A DNA stretch of 64,000 bases. Origin: Alteromonas macleodii (GTDB lineage Bacteria > Pseudomonadota > Gammaproteobacteria > Enterobacterales > Alteromonadaceae). Numbering within the stretch: position 1 is the first letter of the stretch; each line of letters begins with the position of its first letter. A model generated the notes under the pieces. It worked only from the letters and a program-made list of their open reading frames with translations, ran no database searches and had not been told where the DNA came from. Below, in pieces: positions 1 to 8,696 of this stretch. The DNA lies in the NCBI RefSeq assembly GCF_903772925.1, contig NZ_LR812090.1, forward strand, positions 282,593-346,592. Direction: 5' to 3'. A program made the position numbers and the translations under genes.

Positions 1-174
1 TGGTAGGTTGATATCCATGATAACCAAATTGATAGCGTGATTCTCGAAGAAATCATGCATTTGATCACCATTCTCGGCTTCAAATACATTATACCCTTCC
101 GCTTCAAATAAACTCTTAAGCGTGGTACGGGTTACCACCTCATCTTCAACAATTAACACATTTGGCGTCTGCAT
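1..174 (-). CDS. arcA: ArcA, aerobic respiration response regulator (5' part only)
   Basis: The gene starts at 174 and runs off the left edge, so only about 58 N-terminal residues are visible. They begin [16 protein letters not shown] and contain the acidic pair ED, then [11 protein letters not shown] with the phosphoacceptor Asp of a receiver domain. This matches the start of ArcA almost residue for residue as I remember it. ArcA is the OmpR-family DNA-binding regulator that shuts down aerobic respiratory genes when oxygen is low. The DNA-binding half lies outside the window. A histidine kinase gene lies 160 bases upstream in the same direction, but it is not ArcB-like. Confidence 0.9.
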   Translation of the reverse strand, partial: MQTPNVLIVEDEVVTRTTLKSLFEAEGYNVFEAENGDQMHDFFENHAINLVIMDINLP

Positions 175-334
175 GGTGTTTTACACTCTTTCTAAAATAC
201 GATTTAAGCAACTAACTGGTTAAATTTTAATATTCATATACTTGATTGCAAGTAACTTGTGAATATTCTTACTGTTAAGGTATTGGGATTAGCCAATAAA
301 AATCAAGAAAAGTTCATACTTTATACAACTATTC

Positions 335-1975
335 TCATGTTTTCGCATTAACAACAGGGAAGATAATGACAAATTCTACCCCGTTGCCCTCCTCGCTGGT
401 AATCGATATTGAACCATTAAGGGCCTGCGTAACTAAGTTGTATACTAAGTGCATTCCCAATCCTGAACCGCCTTGCCCACGTTTAGTAGTAACAAAGGGG
501 TCAAAAATCCGCTTGCGGATTTCCGGAGAAATGCCTTTTCCGTTATCGGTATAAACAAGCTTGAGCTTATCACTGCTAACCAACTCGGCACTAATATCAA
601 TGGTGCCTTTATCCATAGATTCAAACCCATGGATAACCGAATTCATTATTAAATTAATCAAAATTTGATTTATTGGGCCAGCCTTCGTTTCAACGCTAAG
701 GGTAGGGTCGCAATTTACGTTGATGTTGTGTTTTAATTTTTTGAGTCGAGGCTGCAATGACAACAGTATCTCATTAACTAGCTGTACAACGCAAAAACTT
801 CTACTAGATTCTGAGGTTTGATCTACGGCAACCTGCTTAAAACTACTGATAAGCTCTGCAGCTCTGTTCAAATTACGGTAAATAATATTGAGGTTTTCGT
901 TACTTTCTTCCAAGAAGCGCTTCATTGCGCTGGCTTTTAGCGTTTTATTCTCAAAGTCTTTTTGAATAACAGCCAACCTGTCTAACATCATGGTTGATGC
1001 AGTTACGCCTAAACCTATTGGTGTATTAACTTCATGTGCGACACCGGCAACCATATCACCGAGGGACGCCATTTTTTCATTCTGCACGATTTGCCGCTGA
1101 AACTGGTGCAGCTTTTCTAATGTTTGAATAAGCTCTTGGTTCGCGTCTTTTAGTGCTGTTGTTCGATGGCTGACCATATCTTCAAGACTGGCATTAAGTT
1201 TTCTGTGCTGCTCCTCTGCCTGTCTTTGTTTTTGCATGTATTCTTGCATGCGCAGCAGCAATACGTTCACCGCATCAGCTAAAATGTCGAGCTCTTTAAT
1301 GCTAGAGCCCTTAGCGCGAGCTGAATAGTCACGCTGTCGGGACGTGCGTTGTAAAAAATTGGCGATACTTTTCACCGGACCAGTTACAAAGCGCTGCATT
1401 CTTAGTGCAGAGTAAAGGCTTATGGCTAATAGCACTAAAGCTACTGCTAAATTTAGCCAAATTGACTTCCCTACCAGTTGGTTAAAGTTGTCTGAGGAAA
1501 CCCTTAAATATACCCAACCTAACTGGATGTTGGTCTCTGGGTCGAACACTTTTGCACTCAGTTCAAGGTAATGCCCGTTATCAGCCAGTATTGGATTCAT
1601 AACCATGGAAGCTAACTGGTTTTCCTTGCCACCTAATAAAAGCTGCCCCTCTTTATTGTACGAAGCAAAAATTTCTGGCTGCGATGTGCCATTTTGGGCT
1701 TTGTACACGTGAGCATTGAGTACATGCTCTGCAGCTGTAAGGTTGCTTAACGCAACTTCTATACGTTCAGGGGTTTCATCATATAGATAGGTAGATGAGC
1801 TTCTAGCGACCAACTTAGCCAGCATCATTGCGTTAGATTCAAGCTCATGGCGATAGGTTTTTATTTGGGTATAAACAGCAAGGCCCGACAACACTGCAAT
1901 TGAGAAGGTAATAATAGACATTACCACCCAAAGAAAGAGGCTTTTTATAGAAAGCTTTACTGCCTTATCCGTCAT
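335..1975 (-). CDS. Membrane sensor histidine kinase
   Basis: A 546-residue two-component sensor kinase. Transmembrane segments at about 14-35 and 171-192 bracket a periplasmic sensor region of about 135 residues. A HAMP linker follows (about 194-250), then a coiled coil and the H-box GVAHEVNTPIG with His314 as predicted phosphorylation site. The ATPase domain has an N-box (NQILINLIMNSVIHG), DNGKGI and GGSGLGMHL. There is no receiver or Hpt domain, so it is a classical kinase and not ArcB. No partner regulator is adjacent except arcA 160 bases downstream in the same orientation, so a functional link is possible but unproven. The ligand is unknown. Confidence 0.88.
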   Translation of the reverse strand: MTDKAVKLSIKSLFLWVVMSIITFSIAVLSGLAVYTQIKTYRHELESNAMMLAKLVARSSSTYLYDETPERIEVALSNLTAAEHVLNAHVYKAQNGTSQPEIFASYNKEGQLLLGGKENQLASMVMNPILADNGHYLELSAKVFDPETNIQLGWVYLRVSSDNFNQLVGKSIWLNLAVALVLLAISLYSALRMQRFVTGPVKSIANFLQRTSRQRDYSARAKGSSIKELDILADAVNVLLLRMQEYMQKQRQAEEQHRKLNASLEDMVSHRTTALKDANQELIQTLEKLHQFQRQIVQNEKMASLGDMVAGVAHEVNTPIGLGVTASTMMLDRLAVIQKDFENKTLKASAMKRFLEESNENLNIIYRNLNRAAELISSFKQVAVDQTSESSRSFCVVQLVNEILLSLQPRLKKLKHNINVNCDPTLSVETKAGPINQILINLIMNSVIHGFESMDKGTIDISAELVSSDKLKLVYTDNGKGISPEIRKRIFDPFVTTKRGQGGSGLGMHLVYNLVTQALNGSISITSEEGNGVEFVIIFPVVNAKT

Positions 1976-2190
1976 ACCTGCCTTGTGTACTGTCCGTTCA
2001 CATCATCCGTTTTTTAATAGTGGCGCAAAAGTAGACAAAAAGAAAGGCGCTTATAAACAATAATTAATGTAGAAGGTTACAGAACTATAACCTATTTTAG
2101 CTACGGTTTTTTTTACGCTTATATCGCCGCTGCTTATAGTGAAGTCAGTGCTCCAATAAGGGGGGAAACGATAAAAGCTCAACAACAATA

Positions 2191-2206
2191 GCGACTAATT
2201 AGTCGC
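2191..2206. repeat. Perfect 16-bp palindrome over the glgA stop codon
   Basis: The sequence GCGACTAATTAGTCGC is its own reverse complement and contains the TAG stop of glgA. On the minus strand it is followed by a weakly T-rich stretch, so it could contribute to transcript termination, but the hairpin would have almost no loop. A protein-binding site is equally possible. Confidence 0.4.
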
Positions 2207-3619
2207 CGATAAATACAGCTGCTGATAATGTTTGGCAGACGTTTCCCACGTAAAGCGAGTTCTCATCCCCCGTTGCTGCATTGCCCTGAACTTGCCCTTA
2301 TCCTCATAGAAAGCCAGCAGAGCACGTCGAATACAAGCTAACAAAGCATGCGGCGTAGGTTCATCAAACACAAAACCTGTACCTTCACTATCGTTGCTAT
2401 AGTCAATGACCGTGTCTTTAAGCCCTCCTACTGAGCGCACAATAGGGATAGTGCCGTAAGCCAAGCTGTACATTTGATTTAATCCGCATGGTTCAAATTG
2501 TGAAGGCATAAGGAAAAAGTCAGCGCCAGCCTCTACTAAATGAGCGTGCTCTGAACTAAACCCGTTAATAAACGCGAACTTGTCAGACTGTTGTTGGGCA
2601 AACTCACCAAGATCCATACATACCTTTGGATCGCCAGTGCCTACAATGACCATTTGGATATTATGCTTAATCAGGTCGTCTAAAATGGGCAGTATATACC
2701 CGAAACCTTTTTGCTCTGTAAGGCGGCATACCATTCCAATAAGCGGAATGTCGCTATTCTCAGGCAGTGCTGACTTTTCCTGCAAAACCCGCTTACAGGC
2801 GGTTTTTGGATGAAGGTTATCTACACTGTAGTGCTCAGGCAGAAACGTATCTGTTTCGGGGTTCCACTGGGTGTAATCACAACCATTTAGAATACCGCTT
2901 AAATCGGCTTGACGATTTACAAGACGTTCGTGAAGTCCGTGACTACCTAAGTCGGTAAGCAGCTCCCTTGCATAGTTAGGACTTACAGTCGTCACTTTCG
3001 AGGCAAACTCAATACCGCTTTGCAGCATGTTGATGTACCCGCCGTGTACTTGCGCCAAAATGTTTGGGTGATGTCGAAGGAACGGGATGGTTTCTAGTTT
3101 GTGCACACCTTGGAAAGCGGCGTTATGAATAGTGAATATTGTTTTGGTGCTATTGAAATACCCTGATTTGTCGTGGGTAAGTAAAAACGGAAGCATAGCC
3201 GTGTGCCAATCATGGCAGTGAATAATATCCGGCTTTTTATCAATCGCTTTAAGCGTTTGAAGAACAGCGCCGCTGAATAAACTAAAGCGCTCGCCATTAT
3301 CTTCATATGCTTCAAAGGCATTGGCATATAGCCCTTCACGCATAAAGTAGTCAGGCGCGTCTACAAAGTAAATTGGAATGTCATGCCATTGCATGTAGCG
3401 AATATCGAAGTGGTATACTTGCCCTTCAGTGAACAGGGTTTGTTGCTCGGCTACCGTGGGCAGGTTCAATTGCTCTGCCAGTACTTGGTAATAAGGCATT
3501 ATTATCGTGATGCTTTCGCCCATACCATGTAGTGCGAGAGGGAGCGCTTTGCCAACGTCAGCAAGTCCGCCAGTTTTGACCAACTCTTCAACTTCTGAAA
3601 TAGCAAATACAATATTCAC
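2195..3619 (-). CDS. glgA: Glycogen synthase (ADP-glucose type)
   Basis: A 474-residue GT5 glycosyltransferase that extends alpha-1,4-glucan chains from ADP-glucose. The start is placed at a GTG at 3619, because GGGAG lies seven bases upstream and the protein then begins VNIVFAISEVEELVKTGGLADV, like other GlgA proteins. The open frame continues upstream to 3694, but those 25 residues do not fit the family. Lys15 in KTGGLADV is the ADP-glucose-binding lysine. The C-terminal half has the GT-B signature FEPCGLNQMYSLAYGTIPIV and then GGLKDTV. No other glg genes are nearby, so it appears to be a single-gene unit. Confidence 0.93.
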   Translation of the reverse strand: MNIVFAISEVEELVKTGGLADVGKALPLALHGMGESITIIMPYYQVLAEQLNLPTVAEQQTLFTEGQVYHFDIRYMQWHDIPIYFVDAPDYFMREGLYANAFEAYEDNGERFSLFSGAVLQTLKAIDKKPDIIHCHDWHTAMLPFLLTHDKSGYFNSTKTIFTIHNAAFQGVHKLETIPFLRHHPNILAQVHGGYINMLQSGIEFASKVTTVSPNYARELLTDLGSHGLHERLVNRQADLSGILNGCDYTQWNPETDTFLPEHYSVDNLHPKTACKRVLQEKSALPENSDIPLIGMVCRLTEQKGFGYILPILDDLIKHNIQMVIVGTGDPKVCMDLGEFAQQQSDKFAFINGFSSEHAHLVEAGADFFLMPSQFEPCGLNQMYSLAYGTIPIVRSVGGLKDTVIDYSNDSEGTGFVFDEPTPHALLACIRRALLAFYEDKGKFRAMQQRGMRTRFTWETSAKHYQQLYLSATN

Positions 3620-3765
3620 AGTTAATCTCCCAGAGCGTACATGTAGTGCACTCGTAATGCTTAAGTTAAGTGTACGAAAAGCGCTGAGTGCCACTGTGAA
3701 GTATCCACAATGGCATAAGCAACAGGTAGAAAAGCTAAGTTAGCATAAGCCAATGGCTTTTTTAA

Positions 3766-4848
3766 TTATAAAGCTGCCTGATAAACAGAAAATTGAGAAG
3801 TTTGTGCCGTGGTATAAACCGTTTGGAAGTGCTCGGCGAGCAAACCAGGGTAGGGTAAGAATCGGTTCGCCACCATTTGCATAGTGCCACCACGGCTTAA
3901 GGTTGCCTTTGCATCTGAGATAAATCGCTTCGTAATGGTGTAGTCGGTTTTAATGCCAGTGTGAAACGGTGGGTTTGTGACAATATGCTGAACTTTATGG
4001 GAAAGCCCATGCAAACCATCCGCAGCATATAAGGTTGCTGACAATCCGTTTTCAGCCAGGGTCAAAGCACTACAATATACCGCAAGCGCGCTCACATCGG
4101 TAAGATGCAGCTTTAAATGCGGGTATTTAAGCATAATGTAGCTACCAACAACGCCAGCACCACACGCGAAATCTAGTACTTCACCGCTTAGTGACGTCGA
4201 AAGCTTTTCAAGCAGAAGCTCTGTTCCCGCATCCAGTTCTTTATAACTGAAAACGCCAGGCATAGAGGCCACATCCCAAGCTGTACCTTCAACGTGGTAG
4301 GTATTCATATCAAGCCAAGCATTGGACTCAAAAGCAAGGTGAGGCTCTTCAACTAAAACGGTAATCAGGCTGCAGTGGCGCGCCGAATCAACTTTTTGCG
4401 TAGGGCCATATTGTTGCATTAACTTAGCGGCACTTTTAATACCGCCTTTGTTTTCACCAACCACATGTATTCTGCCATGTTGGCCAACCATACTTGCGGC
4501 CATTCGCAGTAACATTTGAAAATGGGTTTTTGCTTTAGGTAAGAAAATCATCACGTCAGTGTGAGATTTTTCTAAAGCCAAGAAAGGCGCAAAAATATGG
4601 GTATGATTGCCAACCTTTTGCGTCACCTCAAAGCCTGTGCGCGTAATGTCTCTGCTATCAAACGAAACAGAAGGTATGACGCGCACGCACTCGGAAAAAA
4701 TATCGAAATACTGGTGAAGAACCGTTACGTTATGCGATTTGAGAGCGTCTAGGAAGTACGCGTCAGTAGGGTTAATAAATGCCCACTGGCCTTCATCGAA
4801 AAGCGCGATATTACGTTCTAACAGCTGGCTTTGAGGAGATAAAATCAT
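3766..4848 (-). CDS. rsmC: 16S rRNA m2G1207 methyltransferase RsmC
   Basis: A 360-residue two-domain SAM methyltransferase. The N-terminal half is a degenerate copy of the methyltransferase fold, as is typical for RsmC. The C-terminal half has the SAM loop DFACGAGVVGSYI, the acidic LTDVSALAV and the catalytic NPPFHTG motif of guanine-N2 methyltransferases. RsmC modifies G1207 of 16S rRNA. Its ATG overlaps the TAA stop of trmB by one base (TAATG), which points to translational coupling within an operon of hydrolase, trmB and rsmC. An RlmG-type 23S enzyme is related, but the length and motif favour RsmC. Confidence 0.85.
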   Translation of the reverse strand: MILSPQSQLLERNIALFDEGQWAFINPTDAYFLDALKSHNVTVLHQYFDIFSECVRVIPSVSFDSRDITRTGFEVTQKVGNHTHIFAPFLALEKSHTDVMIFLPKAKTHFQMLLRMAASMVGQHGRIHVVGENKGGIKSAAKLMQQYGPTQKVDSARHCSLITVLVEEPHLAFESNAWLDMNTYHVEGTAWDVASMPGVFSYKELDAGTELLLEKLSTSLSGEVLDFACGAGVVGSYIMLKYPHLKLHLTDVSALAVYCSALTLAENGLSATLYAADGLHGLSHKVQHIVTNPPFHTGIKTDYTITKRFISDAKATLSRGGTMQMVANRFLPYPGLLAEHFQTVYTTAQTSQFSVYQAAL

Positions 4849-5612
4849 TACTTAGTACGCTCGAAAATTAGATCCCACACGCCATGACCTAGCTTTTGGC
4901 CGCGAGTTTCAAACTTAGTGATTGGGCGGTAGTCCGGTCGAGGCACATAGTGACCGTCAGTTGCAGTGTTGGTGTAACCGTCGGCGTTGGTCATGACCTC
5001 TAACATATGCTCAGCGTATTGTTCCCAGTCGGTCGCCATATGAAAGCAGCCGCCAATAGCTAACTTGGTGCGAACTAACTCAACAAATTCGGGCTGAACA
5101 ATACGGCGCTTATGGTGACGCTTTTTGTGCCACGGGTCTGGGAAAAACAATTGCAGGCGCGACAATGAGTCATCTGGAATCATATTCTTAAGCACTTCGA
5201 CGGCGTCGTGCTCCATTACACGCAAATTTTCGACACCTTGCTCACTAGCATCGGCTAAGCATGCGCCAACTCCGGGGCGATGTACTTCAATTCCAATAAA
5301 ATTTTTCTCTGGCGCGTTTGCGGCCATCTCAACTAATGACTTACCCATGCCAAAGCCGATTTCCACAACCACATCTGCGTCTCGGCCAAACAATTCTGGC
5401 AACGATAAGGGCGCGTCCACATAGTCTATGCCTTTGGTTGGCCAGTAATCTGCTAGTGCTTTTTCTTGTGCTTTGGTAAGTCTGCCTTCGCGTTTAACGA
5501 AGCTCTTTACTTTACTTACGTATACTCCAGCGGCTTCTGCTTCCGCCTGACTTTTGAATTGCCTCATTTGCAATGCCTTTCTAACCCAATTTTCTGGTGG
5601 CGCATTATCCAC
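4848..5612 (-). CDS. trmB: tRNA (guanine-N7-)-methyltransferase
   Basis: A 254-residue SAM-dependent enzyme that makes m7G46 in tRNAs. Diagnostic segments are [15 protein letters not shown] (SAM site), [13 protein letters not shown], the family signature [20 protein letters not shown] and the C-terminal [17 protein letters not shown]. It lies between the alpha/beta hydrolase gene (46 bases upstream) and rsmC (one-base overlap), all on the minus strand. In many gammaproteobacteria trmB neighbours mutY and yggX, as it does here, which supports the call. Confidence 0.95.
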   Translation of the reverse strand: MDNAPPENWVRKALQMRQFKSQAEAEAAGVYVSKVKSFVKREGRLTKAQEKALADYWPTKGIDYVDAPLSLPELFGRDADVVVEIGFGMGKSLVEMAANAPEKNFIGIEVHRPGVGACLADASEQGVENLRVMEHDAVEVLKNMIPDDSLSRLQLFFPDPWHKKRHHKRRIVQPEFVELVRTKLAIGGCFHMATDWEQYAEHMLEVMTNADGYTNTATDGHYVPRPDYRPITKFETRGQKLGHGVWDLIFERTK

Positions 5613-5658
5613 TTACCCACGGCTTATGCAACGCTATAGTGGTAAAAATGCTGTAATT

Positions 5659-6363
5659 TTATACGCTAATTTGTTTAGCAATAATAGACGCTACGGCGTT
5701 AGGCTGCTCAAGTACCAACATATGCCCCGCATCACTAACAGTGTGGAAAGCAGCTTTGGGTAACCCACTTTTAAGTTGCTTTATTGCTTCTGCTGGAGCA
5801 ATTGCATCCTGCTGTGCAGTGATAAACGTCACTGGAGCATTGATCTTTGCGAGTGCTTTAACGGTACTTTCTCGTGGCGTGGTGGCTAGCGTGTGATTTA
5901 GCAATGTTGTTTTGCCTAAATCTTGTGCCATTGATTTTACAACGCCAGCCACATCTTCATCGTTCAAACGTGAAGGGTGAATAAACCGTGAAAGGTAGGC
6001 ATCATTGTCGGGTTTAAAGTTTCCTTGCTTAAGCATGGTAGTCAGCTGCTTACGCTTGGCAATTTCTTCTTTTGACAAACCTTCTGGGTTGTAGCCTATC
6101 AGAGTAACAGAGGCTACATTGGCAGGATTGCGCTGTGCGACTAGTGCCGCAATAAACCCGCCCATGGAGTAACCTACAAGGTGCACTTTTTCGTCATCGA
6201 GGATACGGTCTTCGCTTAATGCCAGCATTTCTTCTTGTGACGCTGCCCATTGAAGCGGCACATATCTGTGCTGTGAAATATTCAATGAGCGCCATAGTGG
6301 TAGAAATACGCGCTCGTCGCAGAGTGTACCGGGAAAAAACAAAACAGGGTGCTGCACAGACAC
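5659..6363 (-). CDS. Alpha/beta-fold hydrolase
   Basis: A 234-residue single-domain hydrolase with no signal peptide. It begins with the oxyanion strand segment PVLFFPGTLCDERVF. The nucleophile elbow is GYSMGG, the acid is probably the Asp in FITAQQDAIAP, and the base is the His in DAGHMLVLEQP, giving a complete Ser-Asp-His triad. It resembles small BioH/MenH-like esterases, but nothing fixes the substrate. It is the first gene of the unit with trmB and rsmC and is divergent from mutY across about 126 bases. Confidence 0.8.
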   Translation of the reverse strand: MSVQHPVLFFPGTLCDERVFLPLWRSLNISQHRYVPLQWAASQEEMLALSEDRILDDEKVHLVGYSMGGFIAALVAQRNPANVASVTLIGYNPEGLSKEEIAKRKQLTTMLKQGNFKPDNDAYLSRFIHPSRLNDEDVAGVVKSMAQDLGKTTLLNHTLATTPRESTVKALAKINAPVTFITAQQDAIAPAEAIKQLKSGLPKAAFHTVSDAGHMLVLEQPNAVASIIAKQISV

Positions 6364-6489
6364 GTGTGCTCCTTAACATTAAACTAGCTAGTTACATGCT
6401 ACCATAGCGCGCTAGTTAATGAATGGTCGCTAGACAGAAAGCATTAAGCTTTATTAGTAAAAGAATAAGCAGTAGCTATATCCATATAG

Positions 6490-7563
6490 ATGATTATGAC
6501 AGAACAAAAATATACAGGAAGCTTTGCGGAGCGAGTGCTTGCATGGTTTGGCAAGTATGGGCGAAAACATTTACCTTGGCAGCAAGAAGTAACGCCTTAT
6601 AAGGTATGGGTGTCGGAAATTATGCTCCAGCAAACACAAGTTACTACGGTAATTCCTTACTTTGAACGTTTTATGGCGTCATTCCACTCTGTACATGAGT
6701 TGGCGAAAGCATCTCAAGACGATGTGCTTCATCATTGGACGGGGCTAGGCTACTACGCAAGAGCAAGAAACTTGCACAAAGCGGCAATTACGCTGGTGGA
6801 TAAGTATGACGGAGAATTTCCCTACAGCCTTGAAGAAGTCATGGATTTACCCGGCATAGGTCGCTCAACGGCAGGGGCAATACTGTCGCTGTCTCGCAAT
6901 ATGCGCTTTCCTATTTTAGATGGCAACGTGAAGCGTGTGCTGGCGCGTTACTACGCAATAGGCGGGTGGCCGGGGCAGAAAAAAGTGGAAAACCAACTTT
7001 GGGAGGTGGCAGAGAAAAACACGCCTACCAACCCAGAAGGTGGACGTTGTGCCAAGTATACTCAGGTGATGATGGACTTGGGCGCAATGATCTGTACGCG
7101 AAGCAAACCAAAGTGTGACGAGTGCCCGCTTCAAGCCGACTGTATTGCCTATGCACAAGGTGCGCAAACCGACTACCCGGGCAAAAAACCGAAAAAAACG
7201 CTACCGGAAAAATCCACTTTTATGATGGTGGCACAGTTCAATAGCCAAGTGTATTTAGAACAGCGTCCCTCTACAGGCCTCTGGGGCGGCTTGTATGGTT
7301 TTATCGAGGTGTCTTCAATAAAAGAGGGTATTGAGCAGCTTAACAAGCGGGGGATCACTGTTGAAGAGACCCGAGAGCTTGAAGGCTTCCGCCATACCTT
7401 TAGTCATTTTCATTTAGATATCACCCCAGTAGTGGCCGTGGTAAACTCTGCTCCAACAAAGCGCGTAGCTGAAACGGCATATCGGTGGTTTTCGTTGAAC
7501 GAGCCTATTGAAGTTGGTTTAGCGGCACCCACAACCAAGATAATTCAGCAGTTAATGCGTTAG
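6490..7563 (+). CDS. mutY: A/G-specific adenine DNA glycosylase MutY
   Basis: A 357-residue base-excision repair enzyme that removes adenine paired with 8-oxoguanine. It has the catalytic Glu region [10 protein letters not shown], the helix-hairpin-helix [12 protein letters not shown] and the catalytic Asp in LDGNVKRV. A 4Fe-4S cluster site has Cys202, 209, 212 and 218 with the family spacing C-x6-C-x2-C-x5-C. The C-terminal NUDIX-like domain that reads 8-oxoG ends with the [12 protein letters not shown] segment. A second ATG at 6496 is an equally possible start, and no strong ribosome binding site decides. It is followed by yggX, the usual order in this class. Confidence 0.96.
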   Translation: MIMTEQKYTGSFAERVLAWFGKYGRKHLPWQQEVTPYKVWVSEIMLQQTQVTTVIPYFERFMASFHSVHELAKASQDDVLHHWTGLGYYARARNLHKAAITLVDKYDGEFPYSLEEVMDLPGIGRSTAGAILSLSRNMRFPILDGNVKRVLARYYAIGGWPGQKKVENQLWEVAEKNTPTNPEGGRCAKYTQVMMDLGAMICTRSKPKCDECPLQADCIAYAQGAQTDYPGKKPKKTLPEKSTFMMVAQFNSQVYLEQRPSTGLWGGLYGFIEVSSIKEGIEQLNKRGITVEETRELEGFRHTFSHFHLDITPVVAVVNSAPTKRVAETAYRWFSLNEPIEVGLAAPTTKIIQQLMR

Positions 7564-7603
7564 GCTTGTAAAGGTAGCCTTGTATTAATTGCTAAGCAGA
7601 TAG

Positions 7604-7894
<291 letters not shown>

Positions 7895-8045
7895 GCAAAA
7901 AAGCGTTTTTTGAGCAAACAATGTGCAAACAGTAATAAAAGCGCAAAAAAAGCGAGAAAAACGGTTGACTTGTGAAGGCGAAAACCGTTTAATACGCACC
8001 CACAGCAGGACAGGCAGTAAACGCCTAGAACGCTAACAAGTTTCA

Positions 8046-8121
8046 GCCTCGATAGCTCAGTTGGTAGAGCAGCGGATTGAAAATCCGCGTGTCCCTGGTT
8101 CGATCCCGGGTCGAGGCACCA
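8046..8121 (+). tRNA. tRNA-Phe (GAA)
   Basis: A 76-nt cloverleaf. The acceptor arm GCCTCGA pairs with TCGAGGC, the D-arm contains AGCTCAGTTGGTAGAGC, and the anticodon loop TTGAAAA sits on a GCGGA/TCCGC stem. The T-arm has GGTTCGATCC, and the discriminator A is followed by an encoded CCA. The anticodon GAA reads UUY codons. A strong hairpin terminator lies just downstream. Confidence 0.97.
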
Positions 8122-8127
8122 TCATTT

Positions 8128-8157
8128 AAGCCCTTGCAGAAATGCGAGGGCTTTTTT
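8128..8157 (+). terminator. Rho-independent terminator after tRNA-Phe
   Basis: AAGCCCTTGCA and TGCGAGGGCTT form a hairpin with one mismatch, followed by a run of T. It sits 6 bases after the tRNA CCA end. Confidence 0.88.
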
Positions 8158-8274
8158 GATCCCAAACCACTTTCCTCTATTTTGAAATTTGTGCTCGCGA
8201 AAACACATATGGCGGCTTTAGCGGTGTGCATCGTATAATGCGAGCATTGAGTGCAAAAAGTTAAAGAACAGAGC

Positions 8275-8454
8275 ATGAACCGTCGTAAGAAAATCTTCAC
8301 TAAGCTTAAGAAAAAAGATAAGAAAGCTAAGGCTAAACTTCATAAAAGCAATAAGCCAGCGTACATCTCTAAAGCTGAACGGGCAAAGCTTGCAGAACAA
8401 GAGCACGATGAATTGTCTGGGACCGAAAAAAGTACTAAACCAGTCGACAGATAA
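8275..8454 (+). CDS. Small basic DUF2986-like protein
   Basis: A 59-residue, very lysine-rich protein beginning MNRRKKIFTKLKKKDKKAKA and continuing NKPAYISKAERAKLAEQE. This resembles the short DUF2986 family I remember from Vibrio and Shewanella, which has no known function. The ATG at 8275 is chosen because family members start MNRRKKI; the frame stays open upstream to a GTG at 8251. The charge suggests nucleic acid or ribosome contact, but that is inference only. Confidence 0.6.
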   Translation: MNRRKKIFTKLKKKDKKAKAKLHKSNKPAYISKAERAKLAEQEHDELSGTEKSTKPVDR

Positions 8455-8602
8455 TATTGCGGTCAAATATGGTGATGAATTCACTCAGCTAAAACAATGG
8501 GATCGTTTTTTCTGTCCAGCTGGGGTAAATAATTTCGAATACGTATGTCATGGCGACACACCTTTATCCATTTTGGAGTGCTACCCAGGTAACACGAAGT
8601 AG
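8408..8602 (+). CDS. Possible small protein overlapping the DUF2986 gene
   Basis: A 64-residue frame begins at an ATG inside the 3' end of the preceding gene and continues about 150 bases past it. The non-overlapping part (for example FFCPAGVNNFEYVCHGDTP) has a natural-looking composition, with three cysteines and aromatic residues. I do not recognise it, and no clear ribosome binding site is visible. It could instead be the shifted tail of a longer ancestral gene, or chance. Confidence 0.27.
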   Translation: MNCLGPKKVLNQSTDNIAVKYGDEFTQLKQWDRFFCPAGVNNFEYVCHGDTPLSILECYPGNTK

Positions 8603-8654
8603 CGCACTATCGAGCCTTGCGCTTTTTGGAATTGCAAGAACAGAGAGAAAGAAA

Positions 8655-8682
8655 ATAGCCAGCTTGTAGTTAAGCTGGCTAT
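8655..8682 (-). terminator. Terminator of the alginate lyase gene
   Basis: An 11-bp perfect stem, ATAGCCAGCTT with AAGCTGGCTAT, closes a 6-base loop. On the minus strand it is followed by TTTTC. It lies 15 bases past the lyase stop codon. On the plus strand a short T run also follows, so it may act in both directions. Confidence 0.85.
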
Positions 8683-8696
8683 GTTTTGTAGGCTAT

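Noticed and set aside
335..1975. ArcB
   Set aside because: There is no receiver or Hpt domain, and the periplasmic region is large, unlike ArcB.
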